60,807 nucleotides of DNA from Flavobacteriales bacterium (GCA_020435415.1 JAGQZQ010000009.1:1-60807); one strand, 5' to 3'. Positions 43,146 through 52,438 are shown, counted from the first letter of the stretch. The notes: generated by a model from the sequence alone, not told the origin. Made by a program: numbers and translations.

Positions 43146-45155
43146 CTACTTCAGATACTTGTCCAGCCAATCGAAAAACACGCGATGCCAGAGTATTCCG
43201 TTTTGTGGTTGAAGAACCCAGTGTCCTTCATCGGGATAATATAGAAAACGGCTGGGGATGCCCTGCAGTTGTGCAGCATGGAATGCACCCATACCCTGGG
43301 TTACCGGCACCCTGAAATCCCTTTGTCCATGTATAACCAAAATAGGGGTATCCCAATTCTGCACGAACATATGTGGAGAAAAAGATGTGTAGCTCTTTGG
43401 TTTCGGGCTGTCCCAATAGGCACCTTTCATATCAAAATTGGCGAAAAAATATTCTTCGGTGGTGCCATACCAACTTTCCATATTGAAAAGTCCGCAGTGT
43501 GAAACAAAAGCCTTGAACCTTTTCTCATGGTGACCAGCAAGCCAGTAGGTAGAATACCCACCATAACTCGCACCAACCGCACCCAGGTGATCTTTATCCA
43601 CAAATGGTTCCGCCGATACGGCATCAATGGCCGACAGATAGTCCTGAATATTCTGTCCGCCCCAGTCGCCACTGATCTGATCGTTCCATTCCTGACCAAA
43701 CGAGGGAAGTCCCCTTCGGTTCGGTGCAACGATCACGTATCCGTTGGCTGCCATCAGTTGAAAGTTCCAACGATATGAGAAGAACTGGCTGACTGCGCTT
43801 TGAGGTCCTCCCTGGCAATAAAGTAAAGCCGGATATTTTTTTGTTTTATCAAAGTCCGGCGGATATATAACCCACACAAGCATATCCTTTCCGTCGGTTG
43901 TTTTCACCCAACGCTCTTCAACTTTTCCCATCTTCACCTGCTTCAACAGGGCGTCATTCACATGAGATATAAGGGTTGATTTCCCGTCAGCGGGGTTCAC
44001 AGCATAGATTTCCGTGGGCATGGACATGGACTGGCGGGAAGCAACCATCTGATTTCCGGCCTGCAATACGTGCAGATAATTGTGAACTCCGTTGGTGATC
44101 TGCGTGATCTTCGCATCTTTCACAGCTACTTTATAAATCTGATAGGTTGCTTTGATACCGCTGATAAAGTAGAGGGCTGACCCGTCTTTTGTCCAGGTAA
44201 GGTCTGTGGCCGATTGATCAAAGCCCTTGGTCAATTCCTTTTTGTTTCCCTCAAGATCAGTGATGAAAATACGATTCCGGTCTGATTCAAACCCCGCCCT
44301 TTCCATGCTCAGCCATGCAATGGATTTACCATCCGGTGAAAATACAGGATGATTGTCATAACCAGGCATACCCTCGGTCAGATTGCGGGTGGTCTTCTCC
44401 TGAACATCGTACAGATATATATCTGTGTTGGTGCTGACCGCAAACTCTTTGCCCTGGAGTTTTTTACATGAATATGCAATGTAACGTCCATCCGGGCTCC
44501 AGCTAATATCCGTGACGTCATATGGCTCGTCTTTCATAATATCCACAGCGGTGCCTTCAGTCTTACCATCAGCGTATCCAATAACGAACAAATGGGTATT
44601 GGCATAGTCATCCCATGCATCCCAATGCCTGTACATCATATCGTCAATGATTCTGGCGTCCGCTTTGGGCAGGTCAGGATAGATATCCTGTGTTGTTTTC
44701 CGCGTCTTCACATCGGCCTTGTAAGCCAGAAACTTCTGATTGGGAGCATAGGTACATCCTTGTATACCTCCCTGTATATGCGTAACCTGCCTTTCCTGGG
44801 TCCCATCTTTCTGAACTTCGTACCATTGGACGCCGTCCTCAGACATGGCTAAAAAACCGATCTGTTTGCCATCGGGACGCCATTGGGGAGCGAACTCGTT
44901 ACCCGCATTGTTTGTGATACGGGTTTGCTTGGCACCGGTAATATCGGTCAGAAACAAATCTTTATTACCGCCGTTTTTTTCCAGGTCATAGGTGGCCACA
45001 TCATATACGATGGAAGCACCATCAGGAGAAACGTCCATTCCTCCAATGCGATTGAACTTCCATAACATTTCCGGTGTCAGGTTCTGTTGTGCAAAAGAGG
45101 GGGAAAACAGGAGGGAGAAAATAACGGAAACAATGATATACTTTCTGATCTTCAT
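43146..45155 (-). CDS. S9 family serine peptidase (prolyl oligopeptidase fold), exported
   Basis: The protein of 669 residues has a signal peptide ending S-F-A-Q. A beta propeller spans about residues 35-400, with repeats of the D-G-K-x-I-A-W/Y-x-S form. A C-terminal alpha/beta hydrolase follows. The catalytic triad is visible: S530 in G-A-S-Y-G-G-Y-S, D613 in H-G-Q-R-D-F-R-V, and H645 in E-G-H-W-V-L. It is expected to cleave short peptides in the periplasm in the dipeptidyl or acylaminoacyl peptidase manner. The ATG at 45155 directly precedes the signal peptide; an upstream start at 45281 would overlap the tag gene. Confidence 0.94.
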   Translation of the reverse strand: MKIRKYIIVSVIFSLLFSPSFAQQNLTPEMLWKFNRIGGMDVSPDGASIVYDVATYDLEKNGGNKDLFLTDITGAKQTRITNNAGNEFAPQWRPDGKQIGFLAMSEDGVQWYEVQKDGTQERQVTHIQGGIQGCTYAPNQKFLAYKADVKTRKTTQDIYPDLPKADARIIDDMMYRHWDAWDDYANTHLFVIGYADGKTEGTAVDIMKDEPYDVTDISWSPDGRYIAYSCKKLQGKEFAVSTNTDIYLYDVQEKTTRNLTEGMPGYDNHPVFSPDGKSIAWLSMERAGFESDRNRIFITDLEGNKKELTKGFDQSATDLTWTKDGSALYFISGIKATYQIYKVAVKDAKITQITNGVHNYLHVLQAGNQMVASRQSMSMPTEIYAVNPADGKSTLISHVNDALLKQVKMGKVEERWVKTTDGKDMLVWVIYPPDFDKTKKYPALLYCQGGPQSAVSQFFSYRWNFQLMAANGYVIVAPNRRGLPSFGQEWNDQISGDWGGQNIQDYLSAIDAVSAEPFVDKDHLGAVGASYGGYSTYWLAGHHEKRFKAFVSHCGLFNMESWYGTTEEYFFANFDMKGAYWDSPKPKSYTSFSPHMFVQNWDTPILVIHGQRDFRVPVTQGMGAFHAAQLQGIPSRFLYYPDEGHWVLQPQNGILWHRVFFDWLDKYLK

Positions 45156-45234
45156 TTTATTCCAATATGATTCGGGTTTAACAATAATAGCCGCCCCGAA
45201 TTTACAATTATCTTTAAGAAAGTCATGAAATCCC

Positions 45235-45798
45235 CTAAGCTTTGGGCAAACCATACCTGAAGCAGGTAGTAAGATGATCATTCACCATACCACTGGCTTG
45301 CATGAATGCATAACAGATGGTGGTACCGCAAAATTTGAAGCCACGTTTTTTTAGATCCCTGCTCATGGCATCGGATTCGGCGGTGCGGGCGGGTACTTCA
45401 GACGGGCTGGAAAAATGATTTTTTTGTTGGGTATGTCCTACGAAGGACCAGATGTAAGCATCAAAGGATCCGAAAGACTCCTGAACTTTAAGAAATGCCT
45501 GGGCATTCACTATTGCCGATTGGATCTTCAAACGATTTCTGACGATGCCCTCATTATTCATCAGGCCTTTGATCTTGGACTGATCATATGCAGCGATAGC
45601 CTCTGGGTTGAATTGATCGAACGCCTGACGGAAATTTTCTCTTTTTCTAAGAATGGTCAACCAACTCAGTCCTGCCTGGAAGCCCTCCAGGAGCAGTAGT
45701 TCAAACAAGGCCTGGTCGCTATGTTGTTCCTTGCCCCATTCCTCATCATGGTACCGGATGTAGTCGGGATCGTTCCCACACCAGGGACATCTTACCAT
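45235..45798 (-). CDS. tag: DNA-3-methyladenine glycosylase I
   Basis: The protein of 187 residues shows the Tag family pattern M-V-R-C4-P-W-C, Y-H17-D-E-E-W-G, and a C-terminal H-L-T-T-C. The N-terminal cysteine and histidine with the C-terminal pair form the zinc snap of this family. It removes 3-methyladenine from alkylated DNA in the cytosol. It lies 14 nt after the broken siaC-like gene on the same strand, so it may be read from the same transcript. Confidence 0.95.
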   Translation of the reverse strand: MVRCPWCGNDPDYIRYHDEEWGKEQHSDQALFELLLLEGFQAGLSWLTILRKRENFRQAFDQFNPEAIAAYDQSKIKGLMNNEGIVRNRLKIQSAIVNAQAFLKVQESFGSFDAYIWSFVGHTQQKNHFSSPSEVPARTAESDAMSRDLKKRGFKFCGTTICYAFMQASGMVNDHLTTCFRYGLPKA

Positions 45799-45812
45799 TA
45801 CCTGACTATTTG

Positions 45813-46232
45813 CTAACCTGCGTCGTTTACAGCAATAAAATTAAAGGGGATGGAAATCAGGCGATCGTACTCTTCCCCTGCTTCCTTCATATCTTCATCC
45901 ACTTCCTCGTACTTCCAGTCTACCTTAATTTCAAAACCATCCTGTTTGATCTGATCCAGGCGGGTAAGCATATCCAGGATATATTTGGCAGATGTGGAAT
46001 TAAAATATTCGAAGAAGAATGTGAATGTAAATGCTTTGCCAGCACTATCCGGCTAGTTATCCTTGAGCCAATACAGGGATGACTTGTACTTATCCAGCCA
46101 CTCCAGAATGGGTTCGTAAAACTTTCGTACATCTTCGGGTCTGGACTCACCTATGATTTCATAAGTACCCTTCTCAGGATCGAGGGTGATGGCCGGAGAA
46201 CTTTCCGTCGCGGGTATCCTTAGTGCTTCCAT
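45813..46232 (-). pseudogene. SiaC-like DUF1987 protein gene with in-frame amber codon
   Basis: Read leftward from the ATG at 46232, this frame encodes a DUF1987 protein in 138 sense codons, but codon 60 is TAG (46055-46053). Both halves match the family in the same frame. Residues 1-59 carry P-A-I-T-L-D-P-E-K-G and F-Y-E-P-I-L-E-W-L. After the stop come F-E-Y-F-N-S-T-S-A-K-Y-I-L-D and D-E-D-M-K-E-A-G-E-E-Y. A single base change from CAG or AAG would create the stop. The family homologue SiaC in Pseudomonas is phosphorylated by SiaB and dephosphorylated by SiaA; both partner types lie immediately upstream. A true null, a read-through codon or a sequencing error cannot be told apart here. Confidence 0.85.
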
Positions 46233-46236
46233 AATC

Positions 46237-46803
46237 TTAATCTTCAGGTGATTGAGTTATATTAACTTGTAAGATATAAAATACAGACTGCATGTCATAG
46301 TCGTGAAAGGCGTATTCCAGCTTCCTTCCTGATCTCATGGCAATATCCACCAAACCGAGTCCGGCTCCTCCTTTTTCCGACACAAATCCGTTGGTAATGA
46401 TCTGGCGGTATCTCTCTTTGAGACCCTCCCGGTCGAGACCATTGACTTCTTCAATCTGTTTCTTTAACACGGCCGCATCCTCTGTTGTGATAAGGTTACC
46501 TATCCTTACCAGATAACCATCGTCATTCTGGCCCAGCAATATGATACCTTCAGGGGCTTCCTTAATGGGATCCTCGATCATAATGTTCTTCGCATGCTTC
46601 AGGATATTCTCCATACATTCCACCAGCACATTATACAGCCGTTTCACCAGTACAGGATCATGTTTTCCCCTTTCAAATTCTCTCTTGGCGTGTTTCAACA
46701 TCATGGTAATAACCTGATGTGAGAACTCGCCCTGGTAGGCGGAAATGATCTTTTCTTTCACCATGTTCTGGTGAAGGTGAAATATGATCTCCGGATCAAT
46801 CAT
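46237..46803 (-). CDS. SiaB family protein kinase (DUF6272)
   Basis: The protein of 188 residues is a small GHKL-type kinase. The N-box is E62-C-M-E-N66-I-L-K-H70, and the glycine-rich ATP lid is G145-G-A-G-L-G150-L-V-D-I-A. It has no membrane segment and is predicted to be cytosolic. The SiaB family phosphorylates a serine or threonine on its SiaC partner, like a bacterial anti-sigma-factor kinase. The stop is 4 nt before the siaC-like ATG, and the phosphatase gene ends 25 nt upstream, so the three form one operon. Confidence 0.88.
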   Translation of the reverse strand: MIDPEIIFHLHQNMVKEKIISAYQGEFSHQVITMMLKHAKREFERGKHDPVLVKRLYNVLVECMENILKHAKNIMIEDPIKEAPEGIILLGQNDDGYLVRIGNLITTEDAAVLKKQIEEVNGLDREGLKERYRQIITNGFVSEKGGAGLGLVDIAMRSGRKLEYAFHDYDMQSVFYILQVNITQSPED

Positions 46804-46828
46804 TGTTCGTTCGTTTTATGACGAATAT

Positions 46829-49800
46829 TCAAATACGTATGCCGAATACGAGGATATCATCAATTTGTTCCATATTCTTCATCCATTCGTTGATGGTTTC
46901 ATCCAGTTTCTTCTTCTGGGATTCCACCGGCAATGCGGATATTTCAACCAACAATTCCTTGAATGGCGGATAATAAAACTTTTTCTTTTTAGGCCCTCCT
47001 TTTTGGTCTGCGAATCCATCGGAGAACATATAAATCATGTCTCCCTTTTCGAGCTTACGGGTTTGATTCTTGAAGGAATCCTGCATACTTGGAGGTCTTT
47101 TTCCAATGGGCACCTTGTCTCCTTTCAATTCCTCCAGCACCCCTTGACGCACAAGGTACAGTGGGTTATATGCGCCCGAAAATCCGAGTTCCATTTTCTT
47201 ATGATCAATGCTGCAAAGGGCAATGTCCATACCATCCTTTACCTCCGAAGACTCTTCCTTCTGACGCAAAGTCTTGATAACCTCTTTGCTCAGAGAAGAA
47301 AGTATTTCGGCCGGATTCGTCTGGTTGTATTCATTCACGATCTTATCTATCAAATTATGTCCGATCAATGACATGAATGCACCTGGAACCCCATGACCGG
47401 TGCAATCCACCGCTGCGGCGAGGGTCTTATCTCCTTTCTGATCCACCCAATAAAAATCGCCACTTACAATGTCTTTTGGCTTGAACAAGATAAAGTATTC
47501 CGGTAAACTTTGTTTCAGACTCTCCCGGGATGGCAGAATGGCTTCCTGGATCTTTTGCGCATAATTGATACTGTCGGTGATCTGTTGATTCTTATGGCTG
47601 ATCACCTGGCTTTGTGATTCCACTTTTTCTTTTTCTGCACGAAGTTCAACCGTTCGCTCTGCCACTTCCGCTTCCAGAATTTTTTGCCGTGCCTTCATGT
47701 TACGTTCCCTTAACTTCATGATCATATAGATCAGAAGCAATGATGCAGCTATGCAAATGCCCACGAACCACCATGTCATCCAAAATGGTGTTTCGATCAC
47801 AAATGAATAGGATACAGGTTCTTCATTCCAAACCTGATCGCGGTTGGCAGCCTTCACCTTCAGGGTGTATGATCCGGGTCTCAGATTGGAAAAGGTAATC
47901 TGATTGGTTTTCTGTGGGGGAGACCATTCTTTGTCAAATCCTTCCAGCATGTAGCTGTAAGTTACCTGATCTGGGTTGGCAAGGCTGATACCCAGGAAAG
48001 AAAAGGTCAGGTGATTCTGTTCGTAACCAAAGCTACCGTTCTCCGGATAATCGGCCTCTTCCAGAAATATCTTCAACTTCTTATCAATGGATGTGATGGG
48101 TGGAACCTTATTGGCACGATCTTTATCCGGATCCAGTTTCACTGCGCCACGGATCGTACCGAACCATACATTCCCCATTTTATCACGGGTGACCGCATTC
48201 AGATTTGTTTCAATGTTGATATATCCCTGCTTCTTACCGAAACGATGAAACTGACCCGTTGCAACATCCAATTGTTCCACACCATGATTATGGCCGATCC
48301 ATACCTGGTCATTACCATCTACGACCACAAAAGTCGGTGACTCAGAACCGAGTCCATCAGAACTTGTAAACTGTTTGAACGATGAGCCGTCATACTTGTA
48401 TATACCTCCTCCGTAGGAGATCATCCAGATATTTCCGGATTTGTCTTCACCAAACCCAAGGATGAACTTTTGGTTCAATCCCTCAGCCTCACCGAACTGT
48501 TTAAAACCATTGCCATCGAAGGTGGTCATAAAGCCACCCAGAATACCCATCCATAGTGTGCCTTTGCTGTCCTTGAACAAGCTATATACCTTGTCGCCAC
48601 CTAATCCGTCTGCACTGGTATATCTCACTAAGTCATTGGACTCCGGCTCATAGGATACGGCTCCTTCCGGCGTACCAAACCAGAGCACACCATTCTTATC
48701 TTCCTGTATTGAAAATACCGTTTCGGATCCTGTTGATATGAATCCGGGAATGGGGGTAAACTTTCCTTTTACCTGGTCAAACAAATATGCACCTCCCATT
48801 TCCGTACCTACCCATATCCTGCCTTGTGTGTCCTCGTAAACACTTAGCACGACAGGATCTGATAAACCAGCACCAACACCGAACGATGTCACCACCGGGC
48901 TATAATACAATCGCTGACCGGAAGGTGTCAGGGGGAAGTTCATTCGCGCCAACCCTTCATTTGTTCCCAGCCAGACGATATTGTCCCGATCGGTCATGAC
49001 CGACCACACCATGTTGCTGGGTAGATTATCATTGTGGTTATACAGCCTGAACATATCGCCTTTGTAAAGGCTCAATCCGATGTCTGTTCCCATCCACACA
49101 TTCGCTTCCCTGTCCAGGAAGAATGCATTGGCTTCATAATACTTCATCTCCAGTTTGTTGCCGAACGTATGTACTTCTCCGGGAACAAATCCGTTGCCGG
49201 ACGTCCCCTTTTCTGTGGGTACAAACTGAAACAACCCCTGATCATCCGTAGCGATCCAAACTTTTTCATCCGTGTCTTCAAAAATGAGCTTAACAGAGGT
49301 GGACGGTAATCCTTTTTCTGAAGAAATCCATGCGGTTTCGCCAACCGGGTTCTCACCTGCCTTCAACCTGAGAATTCCATTGCCTTTGACTGCAAGCCAC
49401 AATTCATTGCCGTTGATCACGGACATTGAACGGATGCTCCCGTGTGTCAATCCTAACTCTTCGCCGAAGCATGCGCTGGCTTTATTTGAGGCAGGATCGA
49501 TCAGGCAAAGTCCTTTGGCGGTAGCTACCCAGAGCCGGGACTGGTCATCAAGCGCCAAGGCAACGATCTGGTTACTGTTCAAACCTTCAATGGCCGTCAC
49601 TTCTGGTCCTACCGGGTTGTAACTAAAAAGACCAGCGCTTTCCGTTGCCAGCCAAATCTTTCCGTTGGGATCACTTAACAGTTGGGTGATCGGTTTGTAT
49701 TTGCTGTATTTCTCAAATGCCAGCGGATCACTGAACTGACGTTGCTCGTTATCGTAGAAGGTCACACCTCCACCCCAGTGGCCAAACCAAAGATTTCCAT

Positions 49801-50071
49801 TGGCATCCAGACAGGAAGCTGTAATCCAGTCTTCCGCAAGCCCGTCTTTCCTGGTATAGTTTTTAAACGTGTATCCATCATACCTGGAAAGGCCTCCAAC
49901 GGTTCCGATCCAGAGGTTTCCATCATGGTCCTGTTCAATGCTTTGTATCTGTGACTGAACCAGTCCGTCTTCTACCGTAAATGTCTTGAAGTTCGTGGAT
50001 TGTGCACGAAGACCCAGGCTTGTGGCAAAAATCCAGGAGAAAATAATAACTATGCCTTTGTTGTTCATCAT
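46829..50071 (-). CDS. Hybrid sensor with periplasmic propeller, Y_Y_Y domain and PP2C phosphatase (SiaA-like)
   Basis: The protein of about 1080 residues has a signal peptide ending L-R-A-Q. About 14 propeller repeats of the two-component regulator type follow, with the core N-L-W-I-G-T-x-G-G-L and variants. A Y_Y_Y domain (about 690-760), one membrane helix at 768-788, a coiled coil, and a cytoplasmic PP2C/SpoIIE phosphatase complete it. The phosphatase has A-V-D-C-T-G-H-G-V-P-G-A-F-M and S-D-G-F-A-D. A ligand in the periplasm probably controls dephosphorylation of the SiaC-like target. Starts GTG 50083, ATG 50071 and ATG 50068 are possible; the GTG overlaps the upstream stop. Confidence 0.92.
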   Translation of the reverse strand: MMNNKGIVIIFSWIFATSLGLRAQSTNFKTFTVEDGLVQSQIQSIEQDHDGNLWIGTVGGLSRYDGYTFKNYTRKDGLAEDWITASCLDANGNLWFGHWGGGVTFYDNEQRQFSDPLAFEKYSKYKPITQLLSDPNGKIWLATESAGLFSYNPVGPEVTAIEGLNSNQIVALALDDQSRLWVATAKGLCLIDPASNKASACFGEELGLTHGSIRSMSVINGNELWLAVKGNGILRLKAGENPVGETAWISSEKGLPSTSVKLIFEDTDEKVWIATDDQGLFQFVPTEKGTSGNGFVPGEVHTFGNKLEMKYYEANAFFLDREANVWMGTDIGLSLYKGDMFRLYNHNDNLPSNMVWSVMTDRDNIVWLGTNEGLARMNFPLTPSGQRLYYSPVVTSFGVGAGLSDPVVLSVYEDTQGRIWVGTEMGGAYLFDQVKGKFTPIPGFISTGSETVFSIQEDKNGVLWFGTPEGAVSYEPESNDLVRYTSADGLGGDKVYSLFKDSKGTLWMGILGGFMTTFDGNGFKQFGEAEGLNQKFILGFGEDKSGNIWMISYGGGIYKYDGSSFKQFTSSDGLGSESPTFVVVDGNDQVWIGHNHGVEQLDVATGQFHRFGKKQGYINIETNLNAVTRDKMGNVWFGTIRGAVKLDPDKDRANKVPPITSIDKKLKIFLEEADYPENGSFGYEQNHLTFSFLGISLANPDQVTYSYMLEGFDKEWSPPQKTNQITFSNLRPGSYTLKVKAANRDQVWNEEPVSYSFVIETPFWMTWWFVGICIAASLLLIYMIMKLRERNMKARQKILEAEVAERTVELRAEKEKVESQSQVISHKNQQITDSINYAQKIQEAILPSRESLKQSLPEYFILFKPKDIVSGDFYWVDQKGDKTLAAAVDCTGHGVPGAFMSLIGHNLIDKIVNEYNQTNPAEILSSLSKEVIKTLRQKEESSEVKDGMDIALCSIDHKKMELGFSGAYNPLYLVRQGVLEELKGDKVPIGKRPPSMQDSFKNQTRKLEKGDMIYMFSDGFADQKGGPKKKKFYYPPFKELLVEISALPVESQKKKLDETINEWMKNMEQIDDILVFGIRI

Positions 50072-50079
50072 AGGTCGTA

Positions 50080-50970
50080 TCACGGATTTTTTTGTTTTTC
50101 CTTGTTTACCGCTTCCGACAACTCTTCACGCCATCTTCTGGTTACCCTGGCCTTTGCCTGACGGCTTTCCAGCTCTTTCTTCACATTCGTCTGATTGATC
50201 TTGTCGACGGACTCTTTGTCTTCTGCCACCTTGCGCTGATCAACCACATTCTCCTTCACCTCTTCCCGGATCACTCTTTCTTTAGGATCTTCCTGGTTTC
50301 CTGCAGCGGCAGCCCGTTGGAATTTCAAATCTGACGCCTTGTTCAACTCCTCTGTTTCCTTTTTGATCTGCGCCTCCTCATCAGATATCGGAGGTGTTTC
50401 GGATTCTATGTGTATCGGTTTCGTCTCTTTTGTGATTTCCTCCTTGGACTCGGTTTTAATCAAGGGCGGATTTTCCTCTTTAGGCTTTAAGACATAGGAT
50501 ACGGAGTTCTCATATGGCACCGGCATACCGAAGTTCTCCTTGGACCTGATATAATTTACCTTGACTACTGCAGGCCTTCTGAGGCGGGCAATGTAACCGT
50601 CCTTTTCCGGAAACACATCCAGGGTTGTTTTGTAAATCAGGATGTACTTTTTCATAGATGCAGGAACCGTGGTATTCAACTCAATGGTCATCCCGACATA
50701 GCCTGCCTTTGTCAGTTCGATCGAATAAACCCCATCGTATGGGATATGAAAGTTGAAAGAACCGTCACTTCCTGATGTGGCCTTCTCCACGGACTTTCCG
50801 GAGCGCATCAGATTGGCAGATACGCCGGCGAGAGGTTGATCATCAACCACCATAACAGCCGTAAACTCCAGGTATGATTCCGCCGGGAACGCAGACGTAC
50901 CCAGGCCTGTGATTAGAACCAACAGGAGAGCTACCTTCCTCAATAATTGAATGTTGTGAATGAATCCCAT
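50080..50970 (-). CDS. Exported protein with carboxypeptidase-regulatory-like domain and charged coiled coil
   Basis: The protein of 296 residues has a signal peptide (M-G-F-I-H to A-F-P-A). Residues 30-115 form a beta-sandwich of the carboxypeptidase regulatory-like type, with L-A-G-V-S-A-N-L and D-G-S-F-N-F-H-I-P. Residues 150-296 are rich in E, K and R and likely form a coiled coil. It leads directly into the sensor gene (overlapping stop and start), so it probably acts with it in the periplasm, perhaps by presenting a surface or ligand signal. That role is inferred from the operon. The ATG at 50970 was preferred over 50997, since it precedes the hydrophobic signal. Confidence 0.75.
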   Translation of the reverse strand: MGFIHNIQLLRKVALLLVLITGLGTSAFPAESYLEFTAVMVVDDQPLAGVSANLMRSGKSVEKATSGSDGSFNFHIPYDGVYSIELTKAGYVGMTIELNTTVPASMKKYILIYKTTLDVFPEKDGYIARLRRPAVVKVNYIRSKENFGMPVPYENSVSYVLKPKEENPPLIKTESKEEITKETKPIHIESETPPISDEEAQIKKETEELNKASDLKFQRAAAAGNQEDPKERVIREEVKENVVDQRKVAEDKESVDKINQTNVKKELESRQAKARVTRRWREELSEAVNKEKQKNP

Positions 50971-50980
50971 CTGATAAAGG

Positions 50981-51016
50981 CGTATATACGCTCGCAACCT
51001 AAAATGGTTGCCAGCG
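50981..51016 (-). promoter_or_regulatory. Palindrome and hairpin in the leader of the sensor operon
   Basis: CGTATATACG at 50981-50990 is a perfect 10-bp palindrome. It is joined to a hairpin at 50989-51016 whose arms, CGCT-C-GCAACC and GGTTGC-C-AGCG, pair in 10 of 11 positions around a TAAAAT loop. There is no T run, so it is unlikely to be a terminator. It lies 11-46 nt before the ATG at 50970 and may be an operator or leader structure. Confidence 0.4.
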
Positions 51017-51036
51017 TACCGGTGTTCAGGATCATT

Positions 51037-51672
51037 TTATGGTTCCCAACGTTGGGTCTTATCGTTTTGCCAGCGCACAAGGTCTTCTTCAGTATCAACA
51101 TCCTGAAGTTCATGCAGAAGCCTGTAACGTCGTCCGTGACCCGAAACAGCCTTTATGGTTTGCTCCAACAAGCCGGAACTGCTCCAGGGCATCCCCTCAA
51201 ATATCCAGGGATGGTACGCGGTACTTCCTAACAAATAATATCCTCCATCCATGGACGGACCTATGACCACATCATGATGGTCAAGCATGTCAAATGCTTC
51301 TTCTATAACATGAGCAGTGATGTACGGGCAATCACTTCCGATGATCACGGCTTTTGACGCCCCATCCCGGAAGGCATCCCGGAAAGCCGCATCCATCCTT
51401 TCCCCGAGGTCTCCTTCCGGTTGCCGGCATGGTTCAAACCGTGAGGTATTCCACTTTTTTAATCCGTCCCATTCACCTGAATACCACAGCATCTTCCTGA
51501 TATCCTTTCCACACCCTTCAGCCGCATTTAATGTGATCCGGAGTAACCGTTCATATACGCTCAGTGCTTCCGCATCCCCAATACTTGCTGCCAGTCGCGT
51601 TTTGACGGTACCAGCCACCGGGCTCTTCACAAATACCATGAGCGTAGACCGTGATTCACTTTCAGATTCCAT
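51037..51672 (-). CDS. TIGR04282/DUF2064 family glycosyltransferase-like protein
   Basis: The protein of 211 residues has a GT-A-like fold, with F-V-K-S-P-V-A-G-T-V-K-T-R-L-A at the start, G-S-D-C-P-Y-I-T in the middle, and P-S-M-D-G-G-Y-Y-L-L-G. These motifs define the DUF2064 family, which is related to nucleotidyl and sugar transferases and is linked to arsenosugar synthesis in some bacteria. No arsenic genes are in this window, so its acceptor is unknown. It lies upstream of the sensor operon on the same strand, with the hairpin at 50989 in between. Confidence 0.87.
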   Translation of the reverse strand: MESESESRSTLMVFVKSPVAGTVKTRLAASIGDAEALSVYERLLRITLNAAEGCGKDIRKMLWYSGEWDGLKKWNTSRFEPCRQPEGDLGERMDAAFRDAFRDGASKAVIIGSDCPYITAHVIEEAFDMLDHHDVVIGPSMDGGYYLLGSTAYHPWIFEGMPWSSSGLLEQTIKAVSGHGRRYRLLHELQDVDTEEDLVRWQNDKTQRWEP

Positions 51673-51769
51673 CCCGGGACTTTTTGAGTTCCATTTCGAA
51701 ATATCTGTATTATGATTGTACTTTGTATCATTGTCATACCTATTAACTTTATTTTCAGCTCATACAGAT

Positions 51770-52438
51770 ATGAAAGGATCCGTTTTCATACTTTGCTCTG
51801 TACTCCTCTGGGGCTGTACAACCGATCAGCCTGAGAGCAGTGATGAACCGGTGAGCAACAATACTGGTAACACTGAAACAGAAATCACCAGTCCACCGGA
51901 AAAAAAGGCATTGATTCCTCAGGCGTTGTTCAAATGGGAAATGGATAGCCTGATCGGTAACCAGCGTATTTTTGTACAAACCTTCGTCAAGCAACGAAGT
52001 ATGAAGGATCTGGTTGAGATCTATACAGATGATGACTGGCCGGACGAGGAAACCATCATGGCGGTTTACCAGCTCAGTTACCGGCCTAACGGGAGTACCC
52101 AGTTCTTTGCCGAGCGGCTCTATGGCATGGGAGACAGGGACGTGCAATTAACGCATTACTTTGACGAGTCAAACCACACGGTTGCTTTTGAAAAATACGT
52201 GAAGTATTATCAAAACGGATGTTCTGAAGGACTGGCGCAGGAAACGGCTATCACATATTTTGACGGGCAATTCCATGAAGTTAGCTCTGAATATCTGCTC
52301 ACGGATGAGAATGAGAATCCGTTACATGGCGCTGATTGCATCCGAAGAGGGCTTCAGGATCACGTAATTTTCAAAACCTACGAGGACCTTGCCAATGACA
52401 AGGGAACGAAAGTACTTTATAAGGGAAAGCCATCCTGA
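51770..52438 (+). CDS. Lipoprotein of unknown function
   Basis: The protein of 222 residues starts M-K-G-S with a short signal peptide and the lipobox L-W-G-C at about residue 16. A T/S/E-rich linker of about 30 residues follows, and then a mostly beta domain with F-D-G-Q-F-H-E-V-S-S. I recognise no family. The start at 51770 was chosen because it opens the lipoprotein signal; an upstream TTG or ATG at 51716 would place 18 residues ahead of it. The gene stands alone, divergent from the DUF2064 gene. Confidence 0.72.
   Translation: MKGSVFILCSVLLWGCTTDQPESSDEPVSNNTGNTETEITSPPEKKALIPQALFKWEMDSLIGNQRIFVQTFVKQRSMKDLVEIYTDDDWPDEETIMAVYQLSYRPNGSTQFFAERLYGMGDRDVQLTHYFDESNHTVAFEKYVKYYQNGCSEGLAQETAITYFDGQFHEVSSEYLLTDENENPLHGADCIRRGLQDHVIFKTYEDLANDKGTKVLYKGKPS

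Noticed and set aside
45156-45281. 42-residue extension of the S9 peptidase
   Set aside because: It overlaps the tag gene and would hide a clear signal peptide that starts at 45155.
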